Shown: positions 7,674 to 16,194 of the stretch, piece after piece
Position numbering within the stretch: position 1 is the first letter of the stretch
How the letters are laid out: each line of letters begins with the position of its first letter
Assembly (NCBI RefSeq): GCF_002813445.1
Contig: NZ_PHHD01000001.1
Location: 3,286,001-3,350,000, forward strand
DNA length: 64,000 nt
Reading direction: 5' to 3'
Source of the DNA: Pseudomonas tolaasii NCPPB 2192
Lineage (GTDB): Bacteria > Pseudomonadota > Gammaproteobacteria > Pseudomonadales > Pseudomonadaceae
Made by a program: the position numbers and the translations under genes
Notes under the pieces: model-generated
What the model was told of the DNA's origin: nothing
The model's database searches: none
The model's input: only the letters and a program-made list of their open reading frames with translations

Positions 7674-9203
7674 TTAATGACTGACGTTATCGACTGCAAT
7701 GCTTTCGCCGCTGACATCGGCGTAGAACGGCTGGCGCTTGGCGATCAGCAGGTAGAGCAACCCTGCAATACCGGCGCCAAACATCCAGGAGAACGGGGCG
7801 ACGCTGGCAAAGCCGGGCAACAGCGCCAGCAGAATGGCGATCACCGCTGCAGGAATGAACGCCGCGACCGCACGTAAATTCACCCCGCGGCTGTAGTAAT
7901 AAACGCCGTTCGGGTCTTCGCTGTACAACTGCAAAACGTCGACGCGGCTTTTACGAATCAGCCAGTAATCGACCATGATCACCCCGTACAACGGCCCCAG
8001 CAGCGCACCCAGGCCGGAAAGGAAATACACGATCACCAGCGGGCTGTTGTAGAGGTTCCACGGCAAAATCAACACCGCCAACGTTGCGCTGATCAACCCG
8101 GCGCGGCGGAAGTTCAGGTACTTGGGCGCCAGGTTGCTCAGCACAAAGGCCGGCGCGACGAAGTTGGCCATGATATTCACCGCCACGGTGACGATCAGAA
8201 ACGCCAGGCAGCCCAGCACCAGAAAGAAGGTATTGGGGATGGCGGCGATGATTTCGGTAGGGCTTTCGATCACCCGGCCATCGAGCTGGAACTGCCCGCC
8301 GCACAGCAGCACGGTGATGGCGGCGAATACCAGGATGTTTACCGGCAGGCCCCAGAAGTTGCCGACCTGGATGGTCTTGCGGCAGGGCGAGGAACGGGCG
8401 AAGTCGCAAAAGTTGAGGATCAGCGTGCCGTAGATGGTCAGCCATAAGGCGCCGCCGGCGAAGATATTGCGCCACATCTCGCCGCCACTCAGAGGCTCAC
8501 GGATCGACCACGCGATATGGCCGCCGACCTGAAAGTACATCCAGCCCGCCAGCGAAGCCACGGTGACCAGAATCACCGGCCCGGCGAACGCTTCATAGCG
8601 GCGCACCATCTCCATGCCGTACGCCAGGATCGCCAGTTGCACGAACCAGATGGTCACGAAACACGCCCAGCCCAGGGTCGACAGGCCGAGAATCGAATTG
8701 TGGTCATAGTCGGAAAACCCTGGATGAATCGCCGACAGCAGCACGCGGAAAACCACCGAGGCCAGGTAGGTTTGTATCCCGAACCAGGCAATCGCAATCA
8801 CCGCGCGGATCAGCGCTGGAATCTGCGCGCCATGAATCCCGAAGCTGATGCGGCTGATCACCGGAAACGGCACACCGGTCTTCTGGCCCATGTAGCCCGA
8901 CAAGTTCATGAAGAAATACACCAGCGCCGCACCGATCCCCAGCGATAACAGGATTTGCCAGCCGCCAAGGCCCAGCGCATACAAGCCGATGGCAAAGGAG
9001 TAGTTGGCAATGTTGTGCACGTCGTTGGTCCACAACGCAAAAATGCTGTAGCGCCCCCAGCGTCGGCCTTCGACCTTGGTGGGTGCCAGGTCCCTGTTGT
9101 GCAGGCGCGGGCTGAGAACCAGCGGGCCGGGGCTGGCAGCCTCGGGCTTCAATGAGGTGGAGGGCAGATCCAGTGCGATGTTGTTTGAGAGGCTTGTACG
9201 CAT
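7674..9203 (-). CDS. NCS1-family nucleobase/hydantoin:cation symporter
   Basis: A 509-residue inner-membrane transporter with about twelve hydrophobic helices. The N-terminus has the NCS1 signature region (RWGRYSIFALWTNDVHNIAN) and an FPVISRISFGIHGAQIPALI helix. A GPLYGVIMVDYWLIRKSRVDV motif near the C-terminus is typical of the allantoin/uracil/hydantoin permease family. It is the first gene of a two-gene operon with the racemase-like protein. Upstream, 68 bases before the start, is a perfect TTGTATACAA palindrome that could be an operator. Confidence 0.9.
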   Translation of the reverse strand: MRTSLSNNIALDLPSTSLKPEAASPGPLVLSPRLHNRDLAPTKVEGRRWGRYSIFALWTNDVHNIANYSFAIGLYALGLGGWQILLSLGIGAALVYFFMNLSGYMGQKTGVPFPVISRISFGIHGAQIPALIRAVIAIAWFGIQTYLASVVFRVLLSAIHPGFSDYDHNSILGLSTLGWACFVTIWFVQLAILAYGMEMVRRYEAFAGPVILVTVASLAGWMYFQVGGHIAWSIREPLSGGEMWRNIFAGGALWLTIYGTLILNFCDFARSSPCRKTIQVGNFWGLPVNILVFAAITVLLCGGQFQLDGRVIESPTEIIAAIPNTFFLVLGCLAFLIVTVAVNIMANFVAPAFVLSNLAPKYLNFRRAGLISATLAVLILPWNLYNSPLVIVYFLSGLGALLGPLYGVIMVDYWLIRKSRVDVLQLYSEDPNGVYYYSRGVNLRAVAAFIPAAVIAILLALLPGFASVAPFSWMFGAGIAGLLYLLIAKRQPFYADVSGESIAVDNVSH

Positions 9204-9581
9204 TCCGGCAGGCTCCGGCGCATCCTGCGGAAAACGGAGGATGGCAAAGTGTATGTATGTTTTGTATTAATTGTATACAAAGCGCATTTCACCTTAAGCC
9301 ACATGCGTGCCAGTTTTTGGTCTATGAAAATCCTGTTTAATTTCTTTTTATTAGATCGGATAATTAACATGCTGAATTTTAAGCAATAAAAATTGACCGT
9401 TTGAACAGGTATTTATTTTTATCGGGAAGGAGGGTGATTTAAGAGCGGGGTGTATCGGCGGGAAGAGGTGTTACGTAATGGTGCGGATAACGATAAATTG
9501 CACACATAAATGGCACCGATGGTTACATATGTGTGTGTACATTTTTGAAATCGACACAAAACAAATGTGAGAGTGGGCTTG
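9204..9581. other. AT-rich intergenic region between NCS1 permease and REPIN
   Basis: About 380 bases without a supported gene, clearly lower in GC than its surroundings. It holds the TTGTATACAA palindrome, and further on an imperfect inverted repeat of CACACATA (near 9501) with TATGTGTG (near 9528). The permease promoter must lie here. No coding or RNA gene is visible. Confidence 0.6.
9271..9280. promoter_or_regulatory. Palindromic candidate operator TTGTATACAA
   Basis: A perfect 10-base palindrome inside an AT-rich patch, 68 bases upstream of the permease start. Its shape fits a GntR/FadR-type operator, but no such regulator gene is adjacent, so the binding protein is unknown. Confidence 0.4.
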
Positions 9582-9669
9582 TGTGGGAGCCGGGCTTGCC
9601 CGCGATGCAGGCACCTCGGTGTATCAGTGATACCGGGGTGATGCTATCGCAGGCAAGCCAGCTCCCACA
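9582..9669. repeat. REPIN
   Basis: REP arms TGTGGGAGCCGGGCTTGCCC (9582 on) and the complement ending CTCCCACA at 9669, in convergent orientation. A further degenerate half copy (AAGCCAGCTCCCGCACA) follows at about 9671-9687. It lies upstream of the cysH stop codon. Confidence 0.9.
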
Positions 9670-9702
9670 CAAGCCAGCTCCCGCACATTATTGCGCCAAG
9701 GC

Positions 9703-10437
9703 TTACGCCTTGCTGATGATATTGCCCGCATGCAGCCCACACTCTTTCTGCGTGGCTTCTTCCCACCACCAGCGGCCCTCGCGCTCATGCTGGTTTGGCA
9801 GCACCGGGCGAGTGCATGGCTCGCAGCCGATGCTGATAAAACCGCGCTCGTGCAGGCTATTGTACGGCAGCTCCAGCATGCGGATGTAACCCCAGACTTC
9901 CTCGCTGGTCATCTGTGCCAGCGGGTTGAACTTGTACAGGGTACGTTCCGGCGTGGAGAAGGCTGTGTCGATTTCCAGCGCGGCCACCTGGCTGCGGGTG
10001 CCGGGGCTCTGGTCACGGCGCTGGCCGGTGGCCCAGGCGCTGACGCCGGAGAGCTTGCGGCGCAGCGGCTCAATCTTGCGCACGCCGCAGCACTCGCCAT
10101 GGCCATCTTTATAGAAGCTGAACAGGCCTTTTTCCTTGACGAAAGGTTCCAGTTTGCTCTGGTCCGGCGAGATCAGTTCGATGTCGATTTTGTAGAAGTC
10201 GCGCACCTGCTCGATGAACCGGTAGGTCTCCGGGTGCAGGCGGCCGGTGTCGAGGCTGAACACCTTGACGTTCTTGTTGAGCTTCCAGGCCATGTCTACC
10301 AGCACCACGTCCTCGGCACCGCTGAAGGAAATCCACAGGTCATCACCGAACTGGCTGAACGCCAGCTTGAGAATGTCCTGGGCGGATTTGTTGGCATAAG
10401 TCGCGGCGAGTTCAGCGACGTCGAAGGCTTGGTTCAT
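9703..10437 (-). CDS. cysH: Phosphoadenylyl/adenylyl-sulfate reductase (assimilatory)
   Basis: Reduces activated sulfate (APS/PAPS) to sulfite in cysteine biosynthesis. The 244-residue protein has the PAPS-reductase fold (SFSGAEDVVLVDMAW, SLDTGRLHPETY). The catalytic Cys is in KECGLH at the C-terminus. Two cysteine pairs, ECCG and GCEPC, would hold a [4Fe-4S] cluster; these mark the APS-using bacterial type. The gene is divergent from thrH, as in other pseudomonads. Confidence 0.95.
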   Translation of the reverse strand: MNQAFDVAELAATYANKSAQDILKLAFSQFGDDLWISFSGAEDVVLVDMAWKLNKNVKVFSLDTGRLHPETYRFIEQVRDFYKIDIELISPDQSKLEPFVKEKGLFSFYKDGHGECCGVRKIEPLRRKLSGVSAWATGQRRDQSPGTRSQVAALEIDTAFSTPERTLYKFNPLAQMTSEEVWGYIRMLELPYNSLHERGFISIGCEPCTRPVLPNQHEREGRWWWEEATQKECGLHAGNIISKA

Positions 10438-10590
10438 CAGGACGGTTCCTACAGGTCAGTGGCGCTGAGCGCTCTATAGGGGAGCGATGGTATCAAAATC
10501 CGCCCTGCGTTGCGGCGGCGAGCTTGAATCGCTAGAGTTCGGCAGTCCTTTTGCTCGCTCAACAGACAACATCAAAAATGGGAGTGTCTT

Positions 10591-11208
10591 GTGGAAATTG
10601 CCTGTCTCGACCTGGAAGGGGTACTGGTTCCGGAAATCTGGATCGCCTTCGCCGAAAAAACCGGTATTGAATCCCTGCGGGCCACCACCCGTGACATCCC
10701 GGACTACGACGTGTTGATGAAGCAGCGCCTGCGCATCCTCGACGAACACGGCCTGAAGCTCGCGGATATCCAGGAAGTGATCGCCACCCTCAAACCGCTG
10801 GAAGGCGCCATCGAGTTCGTCAACTGGCTGCGCGAGCGTTTCCAGGTGGTGATTCTGTCAGACACGTTCTATGAGTTTTCCCAGCCATTGATGCGCCAGC
10901 TGGGGTTTCCGACCCTGCTGTGCCATCGGCTCATTACCGACGAAAACGACCGGGTGGTGAGCTACCAACTGCGTCAGAAAGACCCTAAGCGCCAGTCGGT
11001 GCTGGCCTTCAAGACCCTCTACTACCGCGTGATCGCCGCCGGCGATTCCTACAACGACACCACCATGCTGGGCGAGGCCGACCGCGGGATTCTGTTCCAC
11101 GCACCGGAGAATGTGATTCGCGAGTTCCCGCAATTTCCGGCGGTGCACACGTTCGAGGATTTGAAGAAAGAGTTCATCAAGGCTTCGAATCGGCAGTTGG
11201 GCCTGTAA
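10591..11208 (+). CDS. thrH: Bifunctional phosphoserine phosphatase/homoserine phosphotransferase ThrH
   Basis: A 205-residue HAD enzyme. The nucleophile loop is CLDLEGVLVPEIW, where Glu replaces the second Asp of the usual DxD, the mark of ThrH. Motif II is ILSDTFYEFSQPL and motif III/IV is AAGDSYNDTTML. Known ThrH proteins hydrolyse phosphoserine and can pass the phosphate to homoserine, which bypasses ThrB. The start is GTG 10591 with GGAG 6 bases upstream. It is divergent from cysH. Confidence 0.95.
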   Translation: MEIACLDLEGVLVPEIWIAFAEKTGIESLRATTRDIPDYDVLMKQRLRILDEHGLKLADIQEVIATLKPLEGAIEFVNWLRERFQVVILSDTFYEFSQPLMRQLGFPTLLCHRLITDENDRVVSYQLRQKDPKRQSVLAFKTLYYRVIAAGDSYNDTTMLGEADRGILFHAPENVIREFPQFPAVHTFEDLKKEFIKASNRQLGL

Positions 11209-11231
11209 GTTTTAGTGGGGCTGACGGCCTC

Positions 11232-11310
11232 ATCGCAGGCAAGCCAGCTCCCACATTTGAAGGGTGTGAACCCGATCTAATGTGGGAGCGGGCTTGCCCG
11301 CGAAGAGGCC
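11232..11310. repeat. REP pair, outward-facing
   Basis: One REP arm ends CTCCCACA at 11255. A second begins TGTGGGAGCGGGCTTGCCCG at 11281. Here the pair faces outward, in contrast to the REPINs at 5007 and 9582. It lies between convergent thrH and pabB. Confidence 0.85.
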
Positions 11311-11320
11311 AGCCCAGTCA

Positions 11321-12664
11321 CTACAAGCCTTCCAGTGTCTTCAACAACACCTGCACCTTGGTCAGCGACTCCTGATATTCAGCCTCCCACTCCGAATCCG
11401 CGACGATTCCGCCGCCGCCCCAGCAGCATACCTGGCCGTCCTTGACCAGCAGGCTGCGGATAGCGATGGAGCTGTCCATCTCGCCGCGCACGTCCAGGTA
11501 CAGCAGCGAGCCGCAGTAAAGCCCGCGGCGCGTCGGCTCCAGTTCGTCGATGATTTGCATGGCGCGGATCTTCGGGGCGCCGGTGATGGAGCCGCCGGGG
11601 AAGCTGCCGGCGATCAGGTCGAGGGCGTCTTTGCCGGCCGCCAGTTCACCGGTCACGCTGCTGACCAGGTGGTGCACGTTGGGGTAGCTTTCCAGGCTGA
11701 ACAGCTCCGGCACTTTCACCGAGCCGGTGCGACAGGTGCGGCCGAGGTCGTTGCGCAGCAGGTCGACGATCATCAGGTTTTCGGCGCGGTCCTTGGGGCT
11801 GGCCAACAGTTCGGCGGCGTTGGCGGCGTCTTCTTCGGGCGTCAGCCCCCGGGGGCGGGTGCCTTTGATGGGACGGGTTTCAACGCGATGCTCGCTGATG
11901 TGCACAAAGCGCTCCGGCGACAGGCTCACCACCGCGCCGTCGTCCGGCAGGCTTTGGTAGCCGGAAAACGGCGTAGGGCAGGCCTCGCGCAGCGCGCAAT
12001 AGGCCGCCCAGGGGTCACCCACACACGGCGCGCGAAAGCGCTGGGCGAAGTTGACCTGATAGCAATCGCCGGCCTGGATGTAGTCTTGAATGCGCACGAT
12101 GGCCTGCCGGTACGCCTCGGCGGTCAGGTCCGGCACCATGGGGCCGTGCAGTGTGAAGCTCGCGGCGGTGTCGATGATTTCCTGGCCGAACAGCGCTATC
12201 AAGCGTTGCCGTTCGCCGTCAGCCAGCGAGGGGTGAAACACCAGTTGGCTGGTTTGCGCCTGGTGGTCGCTGATCAACGCCCAGGCATACAGCCCGAAAC
12301 GCGCATCCGGCAGGTGCAAATCGTCTGCGGCGAGGTGCGGCAGGTGCTCAAGGTGCCGGCCGAAGTCATAACTCAGGTAACCGATCAAGCCACCGACGAA
12401 CGGCAATTCATAACCCGCAGGCAAGGCGGCTTCACCTAGCTGTGTGAGGTTTTGCCGTAACCGTTGCAGGAAATCGCCACCGCTCTCGTCGGGCGCTACC
12501 GTCAACGTCACATCCGGCCAGGCGCTCAGCAGGTCGTAACGCCCGCGCTCGGCAGCCGGGCGGCCACTGTCGAGCAGCACCGCGCCGGGGGCGTGGCGGA
12601 TCGCCGTGAAATACTCGGCGGGATTGGCCCGGTAGGGCAGCGGGTGTACGGAACAGGTCGACAT
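11321..12664 (-). CDS. pabB: Aminodeoxychorismate synthase component I
   Basis: Makes 4-amino-4-deoxychorismate from chorismate for folate synthesis, together with a glutaminase subunit (PabA/TrpG) not encoded here. The 447 residues match the chorismate-binding family: N-terminal GLIGYLSYDFGRHLEHLP, PIKGTRPRG, and the catalytic block GSFPGGSITGAPKIRAMQII. The protein ends normally. It is convergent with thrH. Confidence 0.95.
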   Translation of the reverse strand: MSTCSVHPLPYRANPAEYFTAIRHAPGAVLLDSGRPAAERGRYDLLSAWPDVTLTVAPDESGGDFLQRLRQNLTQLGEAALPAGYELPFVGGLIGYLSYDFGRHLEHLPHLAADDLHLPDARFGLYAWALISDHQAQTSQLVFHPSLADGERQRLIALFGQEIIDTAASFTLHGPMVPDLTAEAYRQAIVRIQDYIQAGDCYQVNFAQRFRAPCVGDPWAAYCALREACPTPFSGYQSLPDDGAVVSLSPERFVHISEHRVETRPIKGTRPRGLTPEEDAANAAELLASPKDRAENLMIVDLLRNDLGRTCRTGSVKVPELFSLESYPNVHHLVSSVTGELAAGKDALDLIAGSFPGGSITGAPKIRAMQIIDELEPTRRGLYCGSLLYLDVRGEMDSSIAIRSLLVKDGQVCCWGGGGIVADSEWEAEYQESLTKVQVLLKTLEGL

Positions 12665-12792
12665 GCGAAGCGGATCAGCGGTTGGCTTGGGGGAGGGGAT
12701 TGTAGTCCCCTGTCGGTTCTGGTCCTAGAGGGGATGTCGGGGATAGGCAGATTGAGGGCCGTTCTTGAAGGTGAGTTGCTTGCCAGATCGTC

Positions 12793-12856
12793 ATCGCAGG
12801 CAAGCCAGCTCCCACCCTGGAATGCATTCAACTGTGGGAGCTGGCTTGCCTGCGAT
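12793..12856. repeat. REP pair, outward-facing
   Basis: ATCGCAGGCAAGCCAGCTCC starts at 12793, and its complement ends CCTGCGAT at 12856, with a short central spacer. It fills most of the gap between pabB and the ATP-grasp gene. Confidence 0.85.
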
Positions 12857-12863
12857 GAGGCTC

Positions 12864-13850
12864 TCAGCCCTCCACAGCAGGAATGTGCCCAAACATATCC
12901 TGCACAAACCTGACCCGCTCTTCCGGCGTTTCGGTGATACCGGCAGCTTTCAATTCTTCCAGTCGTGCTTCAACGGCGTGAGTGCGCAGGGTCAACCCGC
13001 AATCGTTGGCAATCTGGATATTCAGCCCGGGCCTAGCGTTCAATTCGAGGATCAGCGGGCCTTTTTCCTGGTCCAGCACCATGTCCACGCCGATATAGCC
13101 CAGCCCGCACAGCTCGTAGCAACCGGCCGCGAGTTGCATGAAACCGTCCCAGTTGGGCAGTTGTACGCCATCCACCGCGTTGGTGGTGTCGGGATGCTTG
13201 GTGATCATGCTGTTCAGCCAGGTGCCGCGCAGGGTCAGGCCGGTGGCGAGGTCAACGCCTACGCCAATCGCGCCCTGGTGCAGGTTGGCCTTGCCGCCGG
13301 ACTGCCGGGTCGGCAAGCGCAGCATGGCCATCACCGGGTAGCCCATCAGCACAATGATGCGGATGTCGGGCACGCCTTCGTAACTGATGCTCTTGAAGAT
13401 CTGGTCGGGTACCACCCGGTATTCGATCAGCGCCCGGTCACGGTGGCCGCCCAGGGAATACAGGCCGGTGAGGATGCTGGAAACCTGATGTTCGATTTCT
13501 TCATGGCTGATGATCTTGCCGGACACCGTGCGGTAGCGTCCTTCAAACCGGTCGGCCACCACCAGAATGCCGTCACCGCCGGCGCCCTGAGCGGGTTTGA
13601 TCACGAAGTCGCTGCGCCCGCCGATAATGTCGTCGAGTTTGTCGATTTCCTTTTCGGTGGTGATCACGCCATACATTTCGGGAACATGCAGGCCGGCAGC
13701 CAGGGCACGTTCCTTGGTGATGATCTTGTCATCCACCAGCGGGTACAGGCTGCGCTTGTTGTATTTGAGCACATAGTCGGCATTACGCCGGTTGATGCCC
13801 ATGATCCCCCGCGCTTCCAGGGCCTTCCAGGTTTTCCAGAAGCCGAACAT
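12864..13850 (-). CDS. Alpha-L-glutamate ligase-like ATP-grasp protein
   Basis: A 328-residue ATP-grasp enzyme of the RimK/glutamate-ligase-like group. The N-terminus is IMGINRRNADYVLKYNKRS. The ATP-binding Lys is in FVIKPAQGAGGDGILVV and the metal-binding end is LELNARPGLNIQIAN. It is expected to join an amino acid or peptide to a carboxylate at the expense of ATP, but the substrate is unknown. Its start codon overlaps the stop of the 7TM gene (TAATG), so the two are translationally coupled. It is the third gene of the protease-7TM-ligase operon. Confidence 0.88.
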   Translation of the reverse strand: MFGFWKTWKALEARGIMGINRRNADYVLKYNKRSLYPLVDDKIITKERALAAGLHVPEMYGVITTEKEIDKLDDIIGGRSDFVIKPAQGAGGDGILVVADRFEGRYRTVSGKIISHEEIEHQVSSILTGLYSLGGHRDRALIEYRVVPDQIFKSISYEGVPDIRIIVLMGYPVMAMLRLPTRQSGGKANLHQGAIGVGVDLATGLTLRGTWLNSMITKHPDTTNAVDGVQLPNWDGFMQLAAGCYELCGLGYIGVDMVLDQEKGPLILELNARPGLNIQIANDCGLTLRTHAVEARLEELKAAGITETPEERVRFVQDMFGHIPAVEG

Positions 13851-15382
13851 TACCGGTCAGCCTTCAAAAAGGCTTTAAAGCGCACCAGTTCGGTCAGGCG
13901 GTAGCCGCGATAGCGCCCCATGGCCAGCATAAAGCCCACCAGAATCAGCAGGATCGCCGGGAAGGTGAACACGAAGTACACCAGTTCCGGCACGCTCATG
14001 ATGATGTGCGCCAGGGCGGCGGCGAACAAGGTGCCCACCGCGACTTTCAGCGCATGGTTGGCGCCGCGTTCTTCCCAGGTGATGGACAGACGTTCGATGG
14101 TCATGGTCAGAATCACCATCGGGAACAGCGCCACCGACAGCCCGCGCTCCAGCCCCAGTTTGTGGCTGAACAGGCTGATGGCCGCGATCAGCACCACCAC
14201 AAACGTGAGCACCACCGACAGCCTTGGCAGCATCTGCAGCTTCAAATGTTCAAGGTACGACCTGAGGGACAACCCCAGTGCCGTAATAATGGTGAACAGC
14301 ACGATCCCGAAGCCCAGTTGCGTCTCGCGGAACGCCAGGGCAATCAGCACCGGGGTAAAGGTGCCGAGGGTCTGCAGGCCGATCAGGTTGCGCAGGATGA
14401 GGATCACCAGCACGCCGATCGGGATCATCACCATGATCATGAAGGTTTGCTGGGTTTGCAGCGGCAGGCCGTACAGCGAGTATTCGAGGAAGTTGGCGTC
14501 GGTGTTTTCATCCGTCAGCTTGGCCAGACGAATCGCGTTCATCTCGCTGTTGTTCAGGCTGAAGGTGACCATGGCTTTCTTGCCGCCTTCCACCGTGATC
14601 AGATTTTCATCGCCGGTCCACCACAGCAGGCGGTCCGCCGGCAGGCCCTGTTCGCCGGTTTCCGGGTTGAAGTACAGCCAGTCGTTGCCATTGAAGCTGC
14701 GCAGCCACAGTTCCGGGGCTTGCGGCTGGTCGGCGACCAGGCGGATGGTGTGGACTTTCTCCACCGGCACGTGGGCGATGGACAGCAGCAACTCGACGAT
14801 CTTGGCCTTGTGCGGTGTCGACGGGTCTCCCGCCAGCAGCAGCTTCACGTTGTCGTCGTTGAGGTTGTTGGTGCGCTTGATGGCTTCGGTGATAAAGGTT
14901 TCCACGTCCGCCGAGTGCTGGCGGATAGGGGCGAGCAGGGCTTCGGCGGCGATTTTTTCCGGGCCTTCCACGGCAATGCTGTCGCGGAAGGTCGGGCCTT
15001 TGACCTTGACCTTCTCGCCGCTGTAACGCTTGGTCAGCACCAGGCGGTAATACAGGGTCTGGTTGCCCTTGGCGCGGCGGGCCGACCAGGTGACCTTGCG
15101 GTTGCCGTCGGTGCGGTTGACGCTCACGCCGTAGTTGTTCGAGATGAAGCTTTCATTGAGGCTGACGAAGTCGCGGCTCAGCGGCGGCACGAACATCGAG
15201 ATTTTCACCGGGTCCTTGGGGTTGGCGACGAACTCGACCTTGGCGTCGATGTTCCACAAGTCGTCGGTGGCGTCTTCGGTGACGGGAATGCCCAGTACGA
15301 AAATCTGGTAGGCGGTGACCGAAATACCCAGCACCACCAAAACGGTGATCAGGATTCTCAGGTGCAGGGTCAAGGAGCGCAT
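13850..15382 (-). CDS. Inactive transglutaminase fused to seven TM helices
   Basis: A 510-residue inner-membrane protein. One N-terminal TM helix (about residues 8-30) is followed by a ~300-residue extracytoplasmic domain of the transglutaminase-like type described as inactive. The last ~190 residues form about seven TM helices (from TFMIMVMIPIGVLVILIL on). It starts 5 bases after the stop of the protease gene and overlaps the ATP-grasp gene, so the three form one transcription unit. The role is unknown; a peptide-handling function at the membrane has been proposed for this family set. Confidence 0.87.
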   Translation of the reverse strand: MRSLTLHLRILITVLVVLGISVTAYQIFVLGIPVTEDATDDLWNIDAKVEFVANPKDPVKISMFVPPLSRDFVSLNESFISNNYGVSVNRTDGNRKVTWSARRAKGNQTLYYRLVLTKRYSGEKVKVKGPTFRDSIAVEGPEKIAAEALLAPIRQHSADVETFITEAIKRTNNLNDDNVKLLLAGDPSTPHKAKIVELLLSIAHVPVEKVHTIRLVADQPQAPELWLRSFNGNDWLYFNPETGEQGLPADRLLWWTGDENLITVEGGKKAMVTFSLNNSEMNAIRLAKLTDENTDANFLEYSLYGLPLQTQQTFMIMVMIPIGVLVILILRNLIGLQTLGTFTPVLIALAFRETQLGFGIVLFTIITALGLSLRSYLEHLKLQMLPRLSVVLTFVVVLIAAISLFSHKLGLERGLSVALFPMVILTMTIERLSITWEERGANHALKVAVGTLFAAALAHIIMSVPELVYFVFTFPAILLILVGFMLAMGRYRGYRLTELVRFKAFLKADR

Positions 15383-15387
15383 TCGGT

Positions 15388-15924
15388 TTACTCGGCGGTA
15401 TGAGCGTCGGTGGCGCAGGCAGGTTTGCCTGCTGCGTATTTAAGACTGGGGTCGACCAGCGCATCAAAGCGTTTCAACGCTTCGGAGCCGATCAGCAGCG
15501 GATATTGGAATGCGCTGCGGTCAGTCAAGTTCACTTCGATGCTGCGTAAAGCGGTGCCCATGCAGATATCCAGCGCGATGACCGGGCGGGCGGTGTAGTT
15601 CTTGTCCTCATCGGGGTCGTAGTCACCGGCGCGGCGCTTGATTTTGCTGACGCGGGCCAGTGGGCGTTCGATGGGGTGGGAATGGGCGGTGTCGATGGCC
15701 AGATAAAAACGGACCCAGGATTCGCCATTGCGCTTGAAACGCTTGATGTCGCGGGCGCTGAGGGAGGCGGTCTTGGCGCCGGTGTCGAGCTTGGCGGCGA
15801 CTTCCAGGTCGATGCCCGCCAGCTTGGCGTATTCGTTCAGGCCATACACGGTCTTCTCGGCGGCAACGCCAAGGCCCGGTAAAGCCAGCAGGCAGAACAA
15901 TAGAAGGAAGGGCTTGAGAGTCAT
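15388..15924 (-). CDS. Retropepsin-like aspartic endopeptidase (labelled ATP-dependent zinc protease family)
   Basis: A secreted protein of 178 residues with an N-terminal signal peptide (MTLKPFLLLFCLLALPGLGV, cut near AAE). The family is often named ATP-dependent zinc protease. The sequence instead shows an aspartic-protease motif, Asp47-Thr-Gly in AAKLDTGAKTASLSA, and no HExxH zinc motif. I take ATG 15924 because it gives the signal peptide at the very N-terminus; a TTG at 15948 is the alternative. First gene of a three-gene operon with the 7TM and ATP-grasp proteins. Confidence 0.87.
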   Translation of the reverse strand: MTLKPFLLLFCLLALPGLGVAAEKTVYGLNEYAKLAGIDLEVAAKLDTGAKTASLSARDIKRFKRNGESWVRFYLAIDTAHSHPIERPLARVSKIKRRAGDYDPDEDKNYTARPVIALDICMGTALRSIEVNLTDRSAFQYPLLIGSEALKRFDALVDPSLKYAAGKPACATDAHTAE

Positions 15925-16109
15925 AAATCCTGAGGCAGTGCAGTGCAATGTTCAATTCATGGCGACTGGCATTGCTGCGCAATCTCTTGTGCGCCGTTTC
16001 ATCCAATGATGTCAGGCAAAAGCGGCGGGCATTCTAGCATGATGCTTTTTTGGCGCCAGCGCTGGCAGGCGGCCATGCCTCTCATGGGTGCAAGGGTGGT
16101 TATTAGACG

Positions 16110-16121
16110 ATTGTCGACAAT
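16110..16121. promoter_or_regulatory. Candidate operator of the GntR regulator (distal)
   Basis: Perfect palindrome ATTGTCGACAAT in the leader of the GntR-prp operon. The same core (TGTCGACAAT) recurs at 16185-16194, directly before the start codon. The two centres are 74 bases apart, close to seven helical turns. Confidence 0.6.
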
Positions 16122-16184
16122 GTGGATTTATTCTTTGACTCGGCGGGGCTGATTCGCTAGTTTTTGCGGCATTGCTTTTAAAGG

Positions 16185-16194
16185 TGTCGACAAT
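16185..16194. promoter_or_regulatory. Candidate operator of the GntR regulator (proximal)
   Basis: TGTCGACAAT ends immediately before the ATG at 16195. It repeats the distal palindrome, lacking only its left AT. Binding here would overlap the ribosome-binding region, which suggests autoregulation of the whole prp operon. Confidence 0.5.
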
